Shown: positions 25,077 to 33,844, counted from the stretch's first letter. The stretch is DNA of 64,000 nt from Regnicoccus_A sp014224355 (GCF_050920705.1 NZ_CP154799.1:2294001-2358000); one strand, 5' to 3'. Numbers and translations: made by a program. Notes: a model not told the origin generated them from the letters alone.

Positions 25077-25673
25077 TCAGGCCGCAGCCGCTGCCGGCGC
25101 GTTCAGGGATTGATCCAGGATCATCAAGGCACCGAAATCGGTGCCGCAGTGGCGCACCTGAGCAAGCAGGTGCGCGACTTCGTTCTCTGCATCCACCTGG
25201 CTCTTGATCATCGGATCCAGAAAGATGGACGTACGGTAATCGCCGCAACGCTCGGCCAGGCTGTACAACTGCTGCAACGAAGTGGTGACTTCGGCTTCCA
25301 TCTCGAAGACCGACACGAGCACGTCCTCAACGTTCGTCCATGTCTGCCGGGGCTGGGGCAGGGCGGCCAGCTCAACAGGCTGAGAGCGGGCCACCAGATA
25401 ATCGACGAACAGCCCAGCATGGATCCTCTCACCATCAGATTCAGCTCTGGCGTAGCCGGCGAATCCGTTCAACTCACGCTGGATGAACCACACACCAAGT
25501 GACCAGTATGTGTAACTGGCCATCAATTCCATCTGGAGATGATTGCACAAACCCTGGTGCAATTCAGCCTCCATCTCCTGCGCGACTGGCCGACGTGGCA
25601 GAAGGGGAGCCGCGGACAGACTGCCGGCGCTGCTGCCGGCGCTGACAGGGTTGCTGATCACCATGAGGTCCAT
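25077..25673 (-). CDS. Ferritin
   Basis: This 198-aa four-helix protein resembles cyanobacterial ferritin. Helix one has 'LHQGLCNHLQMELMASYTYW', helix two 'GYARAESDGERIHAGLFVDY' with the Glu-x-x-His pair, helix three 'EDVLVSVFEMEAEVTTSLQQ', and helix four the region around 'MIKSQVDAENEVAHLLAQV'. These supply the di-iron ferroxidase ligands. It stores iron as a mineral core in the cytoplasm. The first about 30 residues are a low-complexity extension; ATG at 25673 and 25664 are both possible. It converges with the small Cys-rich gene 33 bases away. Iron uptake genes feoA/feoB lie at 52 kb. Confidence 0.9.
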   Translation of the reverse strand: MDLMVISNPVSAGSSAGSLSAAPLLPRRPVAQEMEAELHQGLCNHLQMELMASYTYWSLGVWFIQRELNGFAGYARAESDGERIHAGLFVDYLVARSQPVELAALPQPRQTWTNVEDVLVSVFEMEAEVTTSLQQLYSLAERCGDYRTSIFLDPMIKSQVDAENEVAHLLAQVRHCGTDFGALMILDQSLNAPAAAAA

Positions 25674-25791
25674 TTCACGACAACCACCCTACAAAGGGAG
25701 CCGGCACCCCTGCCTGACATCCATCTCTGTCCCCGCAGGACCCCCCGGCTGGTCCTGAACCGGACCCCCTAGGCTCCTCCCCAACCTCTGC

Positions 25792-26112
25792 GTGAAGTCG
25801 AACTCCCGCATGATTCCGGATCGCTTCGAACCAGCGGCCATGCCGGCCGATCTTGCCTCCCTCACACGCCTGTGCTGGTGTCTCGGGGTTCGCAGTCGTC
25901 AGGCCATCAAGGATCTCAGCACCTGCTCCAATCCTCAGCTCCGGGCCCGGCTGGAGCACCACCTGTTGCATCTGCGCCTGCAGGCCAACGCCATGGCACG
26001 GCATGCCGAGCTGATGGTCGAGTCGCTGGATTCAATCCACTGGGAAGTGGCGTTGTTGCATGAGGTCATGCGGCGCAATCGCCGTCTTTTCACCTTGGCC
26101 TCTCTGGTCTGA
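25792..26112 (+). CDS. Hypothetical helical protein
   Basis: This 106-aa product (GTG start at 25792; an ATG lies at 25810) is not recognised. It appears all-helical, with Leu/Arg/His-rich segments such as 'NPQLRARLEHHLLHLRLQAN' and 'ESLDSIHWEVALLHEVMRRN', and contains a 'RLCWCLGV' motif with two cysteines near residue 30. No signal peptide or membrane span is apparent. It lies alone between divergent ferritin and the sulfide:quinone oxidoreductase gene, 84 bases upstream of the latter, on the same strand. Its reading frame is open without rare codons, and codon use matches neighbours, so I regard it as a real gene of unknown role. Confidence 0.6.
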   Translation: MKSNSRMIPDRFEPAAMPADLASLTRLCWCLGVRSRQAIKDLSTCSNPQLRARLEHHLLHLRLQANAMARHAELMVESLDSIHWEVALLHEVMRRNRRLFTLASLV

Positions 26113-26211
26113 TCGATCGGGAGAGCGTGCGGCCATGGGTGGGAGGACGCCCACAGCCCGTTGGCGAGGGGCTGCTTCGGGCCCTAGACAGGAGCGGTGA
26201 GATCAGATGAC

Positions 26212-27501
26212 ATGCGTCCTTCGAGCCAGTCGCGGCAGCACCACCAGATCCTGATTGTCGGAGGAGGCGCGGCGGGAATCACGGTGGCAAGCCAGTTGCT
26301 TCTTGCCCAGAGCGGACTGGATGTGGCGATCCTGGAGCCCTGCACCGATCACTACTACCAGCCCGGTTGGACCCTGGTGGGGGGAGGCATGATGACGCGG
26401 GAGCAGACCCGACGTGAAGAAGCTGAGCTGATTCCGACCGGTTGCAGCTGGATTCAAGCGGCGGCGGCTCGCTTTGAGCCTGAAGCCAACCAGGTGATCA
26501 CCACTGACGGTGACACCATCTCCTACGACGCCCTGGTGGTGGCCACCGGCCTGCAGTTGTGCTGGGAACGCATCAAGGGTCTGAAGGATGCACTCGGTCG
26601 CCAGGGGGTCACCAGCAACTACTCCCGTGAGCACCTCCCCTACACCTGGGAGACCATCCGCAGCTTCCAGGGCGGCACCGCGATCTTCACCTACCCGGAC
26701 ACACCGATCAAGTGCGCCGGAGCTCCCCAGAAGATCATGTACATGGCCGACGACATCTTCAAGGCCACCAGCGGGGTGGGAGTGAACACCAAGGTGGTGT
26801 TCGCCACCGCAGGGCCCGGCCTCTTCGGTGTTCCTGTCTATGCCCGGGTGCTGAAGAAAGTGGTGGAGGAACGGGGCATCCAGGTGCTGCTTCGCCACAA
26901 CCTCAAGGAGATCAGGGCCGATGAGCAGGTGGCGGTCTTCGAGGTCAGCGATCCGGAGGGGACAATCTCCCGCGAGGAGATCCCATTCTCGATGATCCAT
27001 GCGGTGCCGCCGATGGCGGCCCCGGACGTCATTGCCGATAGCCCACTGGCCACGAGTGCTCCCGGCGGCTGGGTGGAAGTCGACAAGTTCAGCACCCAGC
27101 ACGTCCGCTACCCCAACGTCTTCTCCCTGGGGGATGTGTCGTCGCTGCCCACCTCCAAGACCGCCGGGGCGGTGCGGGGTGAGGCCCCCGTGCTGGTCGC
27201 CAATCTGCTGGCCCACCTCGCCGGCAAGCCCCTGCAGGCCCGCTACGACGGCTACAGCGTCTGCCCGCTGATCACCGGCTACGACAAGGTGGTGATGGCC
27301 GAGTTCGACTATGACCTGGAGCCCGTGAGTTCCTTCCAGATCGACCCCACCCGCGAGCGCTGGAGCATGTGGCTGATGAAGACCAAGGGCCTGCCCTGGA
27401 TCTACTGGAACCGGATGCTCAAGGGTCGGCCGCATGAAAGCCGCTTCCTCAAGCCCCTCAAACCCCTGGTCCAGGCCCTCGGACTGGCCTACAAGGGCTG
27501 A
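26212..27501 (+). CDS. sqr: Sulfide:quinone oxidoreductase, mitochondrial-type (type II)
   Basis: This 429-aa flavoprotein oxidises sulfide and reduces the quinone pool at the membrane face. The FAD motif is 'HQILIVGGGAAGITVASQLL', and two redox cysteines sit in 'TPIKCAGAPQKIMYMADD' and 'YSVCPLITGYDKVVMAEFDY'. These and the C-terminal 'MWLMKTKGLPWIYWNRMLKG' are strikingly like animal SQOR, placing it in the type II clade rather than the classical bacterial type I. A GTG five codons upstream (26197) is an alternative start. cysK, 1.4 kb downstream on the other strand, also consumes sulfide, but the two are not co-transcribed. The end overlaps the convergent acyltransferase gene by 13 bases. 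Confidence 0.93.
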   Translation: MRPSSQSRQHHQILIVGGGAAGITVASQLLLAQSGLDVAILEPCTDHYYQPGWTLVGGGMMTREQTRREEAELIPTGCSWIQAAAARFEPEANQVITTDGDTISYDALVVATGLQLCWERIKGLKDALGRQGVTSNYSREHLPYTWETIRSFQGGTAIFTYPDTPIKCAGAPQKIMYMADDIFKATSGVGVNTKVVFATAGPGLFGVPVYARVLKKVVEERGIQVLLRHNLKEIRADEQVAVFEVSDPEGTISREEIPFSMIHAVPPMAAPDVIADSPLATSAPGGWVEVDKFSTQHVRYPNVFSLGDVSSLPTSKTAGAVRGEAPVLVANLLAHLAGKPLQARYDGYSVCPLITGYDKVVMAEFDYDLEPVSSFQIDPTRERWSMWLMKTKGLPWIYWNRMLKGRPHESRFLKPLKPLVQALGLAYKG

Positions 27502-28319
27502 TCGGCCAGCTCATCGAGCTGCTCCTGCATCTCCGCCACCACCCGCGCGTAGCAGGACTGCACGTAAGACCGGTCACGGCTGGCGGCATGGCCACTGCGC
27601 TCGAAGCGGATCGGCCGGCAGACGCGGGTGTGGATCTTGGCGGGCAGGGGCAGGTTGGGCAGCGGGCCCACGGCCAGGCCCCAGGGCAGCCCAAGGTAGA
27701 GCGGAAACACCTCGGGGTCGATGCCGAACAGCCAGGGAAGGCCGCGCTGATGCCAGCGCTGCATCGGTTCGTAGCAGTCCTCGAGAACGATCAGGGTGTC
27801 GTGGCTGCCCCAGGAGATCAGCGGCACGATCGGCACGTCGTGCCACAGGGCCAGCCGGATGAAGCCGGTGCGCCCCCTGAACTGGATGGTCTGGCGAAGC
27901 CGATGGGGACGGAAGGCATCCTGGCCCCCACCGGGGAACACCAACAGGCTGTCGCCCCGCTCCAGCACGGCCTTGGCCAGCCGGGGGTAGTAGGGAATCG
28001 CCCCGGTGCGGGCGGCCAGTTGCGCCGCCTGGGGGAACACCTGCCAGACCTTGGGGTGGGCGAGGCCGTACACGCGCCGCTCCAGACCGATGCGCCGGAA
28101 CCAGTCGCGCATCAGCATCGGCAGATCAGGACTGGCCAGGCCACCGTTGTGGGAGCCCACCAGCAGCATCGGGCCTGCTGACGGAATCCGCTCCCAGCCA
28201 CTGGTGCTCACCCGGAAATAGTGCTGGTAAAGCCAGTCCCAGAGTGGAAGCAGGCGCTGGATCACCCTCGGATCCCGCTCGGCTCCGGGCGCGGCGAACG
28301 CCGGGGGGCCATCAGGCAT
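27489..28319 (-). CDS. Lysophospholipid acyltransferase (PlsC-like) family protein
   Basis: This 276-aa protein has an acyltransferase layout: 'SAGPMLLVGSHNGGLASPD' holds a SHNG variant of the Hx4D site, and 'RGDSLLVFPGGGQDAFRP' matches the family's third motif FPEGxR in the FPGG form seen in DGAT/MGAT-like enzymes. It probably acylates a lysolipid, glycerolipid or alcohol at the membrane. The 'LYGxAHPKVWQVFP'-type region also resembles plant and cyanobacterial DGAT-like homologues. Its N-terminus is polar, with no signal. It diverges from the small membrane-protein gene at 28434. Confidence 0.85.
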   Translation of the reverse strand: MPDGPPAFAAPGAERDPRVIQRLLPLWDWLYQHYFRVSTSGWERIPSAGPMLLVGSHNGGLASPDLPMLMRDWFRRIGLERRVYGLAHPKVWQVFPQAAQLAARTGAIPYYPRLAKAVLERGDSLLVFPGGGQDAFRPHRLRQTIQFRGRTGFIRLALWHDVPIVPLISWGSHDTLIVLEDCYEPMQRWHQRGLPWLFGIDPEVFPLYLGLPWGLAVGPLPNLPLPAKIHTRVCRPIRFERSGHAASRDRSYVQSCYARVVAEMQEQLDELADQPL

Positions 28320-28433
28320 GGGAATGGGGTCGGAGCAAGGCCCTGACCCTAGGGGCGACGGCCGAGGGCGCCAAGGTTTCTGTTGGCTGCACCTGCCACT
28401 CTGGCCAGACTGAGATCAACACCACCGTTGGCC

Positions 28434-28928
28434 ATGACAGCTGCGATCGACCGTCCCCTGCGGCTGCGGGCCCTGTGGTTGGCCTGGCTGCTCTGCATGC
28501 TCTTCCACGTGGATCTGGGGTTGATGCCCCTGTTCCATGGACTCTCGCCGGAGATCGAAAGCCATCTGGCCCAGGAACGGTTGCCGCTGCTGTTCACCGG
28601 GATGATGCTCTATTTCCTGGTGCCCGTGATCGCTGTGGTGCTTTTGGCTTACAGCGCCAGTGATCCCCGGCACCCTGAGCCCTGGCGGTCGTGGCGAAGG
28701 CTTCACTTCTGGCTGAGCGTGGTGTACACCCTCACCAATCTTCCCCATCTGGTGGCCGACATCCTGGTGCCCGACTCGAGGGGGGATCAGGTGGCACTGA
28801 TGCTGGTTCTGGTGGTGATCGGGCTGCTGATCAACCGCGAGGCATGGTGCTGGTGGCGCGACTACCGGCCGGCTGGAGCCAGGCCGGCCGCATCGAACAC
28901 CCCTTCGAACAGCACCGAGCTGAGGTAG
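28434..28928 (+). CDS. Integral membrane protein, unknown function
   Basis: This 164-aa protein has four hydrophobic segments: 'ALWLAWLLCMLFHVDLGLM' near the start, 'MMLYFLVPVIAVVLLAY', a region around 'FWLSVVYTLTNLPHLVADI', and 'VALMLVLVVIGLLINREAW'. Between the second and third lies a polar loop rich in Pro and Arg. I do not recognise the family. The start at 28434 ('MTAAIDRPLRLRALWLAW') is preferred over a TTG 17 codons earlier. The last 67 bases overlap the 3' end of cysK on the opposite strand, so the final 20 polar residues may be poorly conserved. Confidence 0.75.
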   Translation: MTAAIDRPLRLRALWLAWLLCMLFHVDLGLMPLFHGLSPEIESHLAQERLPLLFTGMMLYFLVPVIAVVLLAYSASDPRHPEPWRSWRRLHFWLSVVYTLTNLPHLVADILVPDSRGDQVALMLVLVVIGLLINREAWCWWRDYRPAGARPAASNTPSNSTELR

Positions 28929-29848
28929 CGCTCTCCGGAGTCGGGCAGCACCACCACGATCGTCTTGCCTGCGAAGCTCTCCTCGGCAGCCAGGCGAAGG
29001 GCGGCCGTCGTGGCGGCTCCGCAGGAGATGCCTGCCAGGATGCCCTCTTCGCGCATCAGCCGCCTGGCCATGGCCACGGCTTCCTGGTCGCTGACCGCCT
29101 CGACCCGATCCACCATCTGAAGATCAAGGTTTTCAGGGACGAAGCCGGCGCCGATCCCCTGGATCTTGTGGGGGCCGGGCTGGGGTGGCTCGCCGGCCTT
29201 GGCCTGGGCGATCACAGGGCTGTTCACAGGTTCCACGGCCACCGAGAGCAGCGACTGCCCGCGGGTGGCCTTGAAGTAGCGGCTGACCCCGGTGATGGTG
29301 CCGCCTGTGCCGACCCCTGCCACGAGCACATCCACATGGCCGTCGGTGTCGTCCCAGATTTCCGGTCCGGTGGTGTCGTGGTGAATCTGGGGGTTGGCGG
29401 GATTGGCGAACTGCTGGAGCAGCACATAGCGATCGGGATCGGAAGCGGCGATTTCATGGGCACGGCCCACCGCGCCGGTCATCCCGAGCTTGCCCTCAGT
29501 GAGCTCGAGCCGCGCGCCATAAGCGGTGAGCAGCTTGCGGCGCTCCAGGCTCATCGATTCGGGCATCGTCAGGGTGAGGGGGATGCCCCTGGATGCAGCC
29601 ACGAAGGCCAGGGCGATGCCGGTGTTCCCGCTGGTGGGCTCGATCAGCTCCTTGCCGGGTCCGAGCCGCCCATCCTTCTCGGCCTGCCAGATCATGGCGG
29701 CACCGATCCTGCACTTGACCGAATAGGCGGGATTGCGCCCTTCAATTTTGGCCAGCACCGTCGCCCGGCTGTCACCGACCACCCGGTTCAGCTTCACCAG
29801 GGGGGTGCGGCCGATGCTCAGGCTGCTGTCAGCGAAAATCGATGCCAT
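28862..29848 (-). CDS. cysK: Cysteine synthase A (O-acetylserine sulfhydrylase)
   Basis: CysK (328 aa) makes cysteine from O-acetylserine and sulfide using PLP. The PLP lysine is in 'NPAYSVKCRIGAAMIW', the substrate loop in 'LIEPTSGNTGIALAFVAA', and the phosphate-binding glycines in 'GVGTGGTITGVSRYFK'. The C-terminal 'VLPDSGERYLSSVLF' is also typical. The ATG at 29848 is chosen because it places 'MASIFADSSLSIGRTPLVKL' at the start, as in homologues. It is monocistronic or the end of a minus-strand run behind the CaCA antiporter (48-base gap). Its 3' end overlaps the membrane-protein gene. Confidence 0.96.
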   Translation of the reverse strand: MASIFADSSLSIGRTPLVKLNRVVGDSRATVLAKIEGRNPAYSVKCRIGAAMIWQAEKDGRLGPGKELIEPTSGNTGIALAFVAASRGIPLTLTMPESMSLERRKLLTAYGARLELTEGKLGMTGAVGRAHEIAASDPDRYVLLQQFANPANPQIHHDTTGPEIWDDTDGHVDVLVAGVGTGGTITGVSRYFKATRGQSLLSVAVEPVNSPVIAQAKAGEPPQPGPHKIQGIGAGFVPENLDLQMVDRVEAVSDQEAVAMARRLMREEGILAGISCGAATTAALRLAAEESFAGKTIVVVLPDSGERYLSSVLFEGVFDAAGLAPAGR

Positions 29849-29896
29849 CGAGGACACGGGAACTTCGTGCACCTTCGCACCCTCGGGCCGTGAAGA

Positions 29897-30979
29897 TCAA
29901 TTGTCCTGCCAGGCCTCTCTCTGGTCCTGATGCCAGTGGTGCCACACCCGAATCGCCAGCAGGGCCACCAACACAGGAATCACAACGAAAAGGCTGAAGC
30001 TGCGCAGAGGGGAGGCCAGGTCGGGCGCAGTGAGGGGAAGGATCTGCTCCACCATGTAGAGGCCGTAGAGGCCCACCAGCAACACCCCTTCCCGTCGGGA
30101 AATCTCACCTCCGGTCCAGAAGATGGGCAGCAGAGCCACGGTGGTGGCCACCATGATCGGCAGATCCGAGCGAATCAAGGCGGGATCGACAGACAGCCCT
30201 CGCCCTCCGGAAACGAAGGCGCAGCTTCCAAGAATCAGGAGCTGATTGAGCAGGTTGCTGCCCACCACATTGCCGATGGCGAGATCGGTCTTGCCCCTGA
30301 TGGCCGCCATGATCGAGGTCACCAGCTCCGGCATCGATGTGCCGGCCGCCACGATCGTGAGGCCGATCAGGGTCTGACTCACCCCCAGGCCCAGAGCGAT
30401 CGCGGAGGCGCCCTTCACCAGGATCTGGGATCCCCACACCAGCAGGCCCAGCCCGGCAGCCAGTCGGATCAGGGCTGGGCCATAGCCGCCGTGCGCGTCA
30501 GCCGGATCGACTCCGTTGTGGTCTTCGGCCTGCTCTTCCCGGGCCGTGCGCGTTTCCCAGATGGTGTTGATCACCAGGGCGAACAGCAGGGCCAGGCCGG
30601 CCTGCCAGGTGACCCGCCCAGCCGAGGCCATGCCCCAGACCGCCATGGACACCGCCAGCAGCAGAGGCACATCCCGGCGAATCAGGCGGCTGTGCACCCG
30701 CATCGGCAGGATCACGGCGCTGATGCCGAGCACCACCAGCACGTTGAAGATGTTGCTGCCCACCACGTTGCCCAGCGCCAGATCGTCGATGCCCTGGAAG
30801 GAGGAGATCAGACTGACGAACAACTCAGGGGCGCTGGTGCCCAGGGCCACCACGGTGAGACCGATGACCAGCTGAGGAACTCCCAACAACAGGGCGAGAG
30901 CCACTGAGCCCTGAACGAAAAGTTCGCCGCCGCCGAAGAGCATCAGGATGCCCACCACGACCTCGATCACACTCAGCAA
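29897..30979 (-). CDS. CaCA-family calcium/sodium antiporter
   Basis: This 360-aa membrane protein has the two inverted alpha-repeats of the Ca2+/cation antiporter superfamily: 'VVALGTSAPELFVSLISSFQ' with 'LGNVVGSNIFNVLVVLGISA', and 'IVAAGTSMPELVTSIMAAIR' with 'IGNVVGSNLLNQLLILGSCA'. About ten membrane spans are evident. It exchanges Na+ (or H+) for Ca2+. The frame is open further upstream, but a TTG at 30979 has a GAGGAG five bases before it and puts the first span at the N-terminus, so I take it as the start. It is divergent from bicA, whose product needs a Na+ gradient, a plausible functional link. Confidence 0.92.
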   Translation of the reverse strand: MLSVIEVVVGILMLFGGGELFVQGSVALALLLGVPQLVIGLTVVALGTSAPELFVSLISSFQGIDDLALGNVVGSNIFNVLVVLGISAVILPMRVHSRLIRRDVPLLLAVSMAVWGMASAGRVTWQAGLALLFALVINTIWETRTAREEQAEDHNGVDPADAHGGYGPALIRLAAGLGLLVWGSQILVKGASAIALGLGVSQTLIGLTIVAAGTSMPELVTSIMAAIRGKTDLAIGNVVGSNLLNQLLILGSCAFVSGGRGLSVDPALIRSDLPIMVATTVALLPIFWTGGEISRREGVLLVGLYGLYMVEQILPLTAPDLASPLRSFSLFVVIPVLVALLAIRVWHHWHQDQREAWQDN

Positions 30980-31139
30980 GGTGGCTCCTCGTGGAACCTG
31001 ATTCTGCCTTCTGACGACCAGGACGCAGCAGCCGATTGCCGATCGCCTGAACAGGTGGCTGGAAGCGAACGGCTCTGATGGATCGGCTGTGCTCTGGGGC
31101 ACAAAGGCTGTGGATTGTCACAAGCTGAGCCGATCGAGT

Positions 31140-31160
31140 GGACCGCAAGGAGCGCGGTCC
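31140..31160 (+). promoter_or_regulatory. Hairpin in the bicA leader
   Basis: GGACCGC at 31140-31146 pairs with GCGGTCC at 31154-31160 across a 7-base loop. It sits 43 bases before the bicA GTG in the divergent 224-base region. A CCTTAAGG palindrome follows at about 31168. I could not identify a promoter or a LysR-type box with confidence, so a role in regulating bicA is only possible. Confidence 0.35.
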
Positions 31161-31203
31161 CCCCCGGACCTTAAGGTTCGCCCCATTCATGTGAGGGGAA
31201 CGA

Positions 31204-32898
31204 GTGGCAATCGCCCGCCCACTGACCTGGCTGAATCAGATCAGTTCGCAACACATCAAAGGGGATGTCTTCGGCGGTGTCACTGCGGCTGTTGTGGCTC
31301 TGCCGATGGCCCTGGCCTTCGGCGTGGCCTCAGGAGCCGGTGCGGTTGCAGGCCTTTGGGGGGCCGTGCTGGTGGGGCTGTTTGCCGCGCTCTTCGGCGG
31401 GACCCCCACCCTGATCTCGGAGCCCACGGGCCCGATGACGGTGGTGATGACGACGGTGATCGCCAGCCTGACCTCGCAGGCCTCCAACCCCGAAACGGGT
31501 CTGGCGATGGCCTTCACCGTGGTGATGATGGCCGGGGCATTCCAGATCCTCTTCGGGATCCTGAAGCTGGGCCGCTACATCACGATGATGCCCTACACGG
31601 TGATCTCGGGCTTCATGTCCGGCATCGGCTTCATCCTGATCATTCTTCAGATCGGTCCCTTCCTGGGTCAGGCCATCCCCAAGGGCGGAGTGATGGGAAC
31701 CCTCTCAGCCCTGCCCCAGCTCCTTGCCGGGGCGAGGCCGGCGGAGGTGATCCTGGCGGTCGTCACCCTGGCAATCATCTGGTTCACGCCGGCCCAGGTG
31801 AAGCGCTTCGCCCCACCCCAGCTGGTAGCCCTGGTGGTGGGAACCCTGCTCTCCCTCACTGTGCTCAATGCCGGCAGTGGCCCTGAGGCGGAAGCGATTC
31901 GGCGCATCGGTGAGATTCCGAGCGGCTTCCCCCGACTTGTGGTCCCCCAGTTCGAGCCTGATCTGTTCAAGCTGATGGTGGTGGATGCCCTGGTGCTGGG
32001 TCTGCTGGGCTGCATCGATGCCCTGCTCACCTCCGTGGTGGCCGACAGCATCACCCGCACGGAGCACAACTCCAACAAGGAACTGATCGGCCAGGGACTG
32101 GGAAACATCGTCTCCGGTCTGTTCGGCGGCATTGCCGGTGCAGGAGCCACCATGGGCACCGTGGTGAACATCCAGACGGGTGCACGATCGGCGCTCTCCG
32201 GCATCACCCGAGCCCTGGTGCTGATGTTGGTGATCCTGGGGGCTTCCGGTCTGGCTGCTTCCATCCCGATGGCCGTGCTGGCTGGCATTGCCCTCAAGGT
32301 CGGCATCGACATCATCGATTGGAGCTTCCTGCGCCGCGCCCACCATGTGTCGATCAAGGGGGCGATGATCATGTATGGCGTGATCCTGCTCACTGTCCTT
32401 GTGGATCTGATCGTGGCCGTAGGTGTCGGCATCTTCGTGGCCAACATCCTCACGATCGAGAAGATGAGCACCCTGGAGACGAAGTCGGTGAAGGCAATCA
32501 GTACCGCCGACGATGACCTCAATTTGCCAGAGAATGAAAAGGCTCTTCTCGATCAGGGAGGCGGCAAGGTTCTCCTCTTTCAGTTGATCGGTCCGATGAT
32601 CTTTGGTCTGGCTAAAACGATCTCCCGCGAGCACAATGCCATCAAGGAGTGTCAGTCAATCGTGTTCGATCTCAGCGAAGTGTCTCACATGGGGGTGACC
32701 GCATCCCTGGCTCTCGAGAATGCCGTGAAGGAGGCGATCGAGAAGCAGCGCAATGTCTACCTGGTGGGGGCTGAAGGGAGCACCCTCAAGCGCCTCAGGA
32801 GCCTCAAGGTGTTTGGTCTTCTGCCCTCCGACCACGTGGAAATGAGCCGGGCTGAAGCCCTGGCGGATGCGTTGGAAACCACGGCTGGAGCGGTCTGA
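31204..32898 (+). CDS. bicA: SulP-family bicarbonate transporter BicA
   Basis: BicA (564 aa) is a low-affinity, high-flux Na+-dependent HCO3- transporter of the plasma membrane and part of the carbon-concentrating mechanism. The membrane domain (about 1-420) has 'VVALPMALAFGVASGAGAVA', 'GGTPTLISEPTGPMTVVMTT', 'CIDALLTSVVADSITRTEHN' and 'GGIAGAGATMGTVVNIQTG'; the C-terminal STAS domain (about 450-560) contains 'SIVFDLSEVSHMGVTASLAL'. These stretches are nearly identical to what I recall of Synechococcus PCC 7002 BicA. A GTG start at 31204 follows a GAGGGG site. A CaCA antiporter is transcribed divergently. Confidence 0.95.
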   Translation: MAIARPLTWLNQISSQHIKGDVFGGVTAAVVALPMALAFGVASGAGAVAGLWGAVLVGLFAALFGGTPTLISEPTGPMTVVMTTVIASLTSQASNPETGLAMAFTVVMMAGAFQILFGILKLGRYITMMPYTVISGFMSGIGFILIILQIGPFLGQAIPKGGVMGTLSALPQLLAGARPAEVILAVVTLAIIWFTPAQVKRFAPPQLVALVVGTLLSLTVLNAGSGPEAEAIRRIGEIPSGFPRLVVPQFEPDLFKLMVVDALVLGLLGCIDALLTSVVADSITRTEHNSNKELIGQGLGNIVSGLFGGIAGAGATMGTVVNIQTGARSALSGITRALVLMLVILGASGLAASIPMAVLAGIALKVGIDIIDWSFLRRAHHVSIKGAMIMYGVILLTVLVDLIVAVGVGIFVANILTIEKMSTLETKSVKAISTADDDLNLPENEKALLDQGGGKVLLFQLIGPMIFGLAKTISREHNAIKECQSIVFDLSEVSHMGVTASLALENAVKEAIEKQRNVYLVGAEGSTLKRLRSLKVFGLLPSDHVEMSRAEALADALETTAGAV

Positions 32899-33499
32899 TC
32901 AGGTCAGTGATCAGCTCAGGAGTGCGGAAGCAGGAGGTCCCCCTGTCCCGGTGGGTCAGATTCATCTCCTCCATCGAATGACTGTGGCCCATGCTGTTGA
33001 CCCGTCCAAACTGGGCAGCCATCCAACGCAACTTGTGGATCAGTCGGTCATCGGCCCTTGGACGGCGACTTTCGAGGTACAGATGGGAGAGCGCGCAGGT
33101 CTCGTTACGGCATTCAGATGTTGTCTGAGTTCCGAGAATTAGATCACCGGGCCCCCAGAGAGCATCAAGGTGATCAACTCAGCTTCCTGATTTCAGGTCA
33201 CCTGCCTGACATAGCCATCGCTGATCAACCAAATCATCCCTGTCGGCAATACCGAATTGGGCTTGAGATTCAGGACAGGAGTCTGTCCGCGCATGAGTGG
33301 TTGCAACACTGGACAACAATGCGCAAGGGAATTCATCCAGACGGATCGTCGAAGTGGCTGATTGGAAGCGAACAGACTGATTCTTGCTCCACTTCAAGTG
33401 GGCCAAACATAGAAGCACCCCAATCGATTTGGACCCCTCGTTCAGACAGGATCCACAATTCATGGAATCAGCCGCGTTATTCAGTAGGTCTGCAGATGC
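32899..33499. other. 600-base region with no intact gene, AT-richer than its surroundings
   Basis: The stretch between bicA and the small membrane-protein terminator has no reading frame with a good start, ribosome site and protein-like content. One minus-strand frame, open from about 33166 down to the bicA end, reads like protein ('CALSHLYLESRRPRADDRLI', then 'LRWMAAQFGRVNSMGHSHS') but lacks a start codon at its head, so it may be a gene remnant. Base composition is visibly less GC-rich than its neighbours. No repeats or tRNA were seen. Confidence 0.5.
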
Positions 33500-33531
33500 A
33501 AAAAACCACCGAGGCCTCCTGGCTCCGGTGG
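33500..33531 (-). terminator. Rho-independent terminator for the 33588-33737 gene
   Basis: Read on the minus strand, an imperfect 11-bp stem (9 pairs matched; arms at 33506-33516 and 33521-33531) with a 4-base loop is followed by TTTTTT (33505-33500). It lies 56 bases beyond the stop of the small membrane protein, a normal placement, and supports that this strand is transcribed. Confidence 0.8.
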
Positions 33532-33587
33532 ATTGATGGGGGGCGGGGGCCGTTGGAACCCGGAGACTGTGGGGAGAGACCCTGGAA

Positions 33588-33737
33588 TCAGCGGCGGTTG
33601 GAGCGTGAGACGCGAACCGGGACCAGCACGGGTTGCATCATGCCACCGCCGCCACTGTCGTCGTCCGAGTCGGTGGTGAGCCAGAAGGCGAGACCGAACA
33701 GCGCGAGAACGCTGGAGACAAGCAGCAGTTCGGCCAT
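33588..33737 (-). CDS. Small single-span membrane protein
   Basis: This 49-aa product starts 'MAELLLVSSVLALFGLAFWL' (one membrane helix), continues with an acidic-glycine linker 'TTDSDDDSGGGGMM', and ends in a basic tail 'VRVSRSNRR'. The design is that of small thylakoid or plasma-membrane subunits, but it does not match any photosystem, cytochrome b6f or NDH peptide I can name. It lies 107 bases behind the CobW gene and is followed by a clear intrinsic terminator, both of which support it being expressed. It may be the last gene of the CobW transcription unit. Confidence 0.65.
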   Translation of the reverse strand: MAELLLVSSVLALFGLAFWLTTDSDDDSGGGGMMQPVLVPVRVSRSNRR

Positions 33738-33844
33738 CGATCAGGGCTCAGGGTGCTCACAACCTAGCCAGAATCCATGGCCCTGCTGTGACCGATGCTG
33801 CGATCGGACCCTCCCAGGCCATGGGTACGGGTTCCGGGAGGGCC

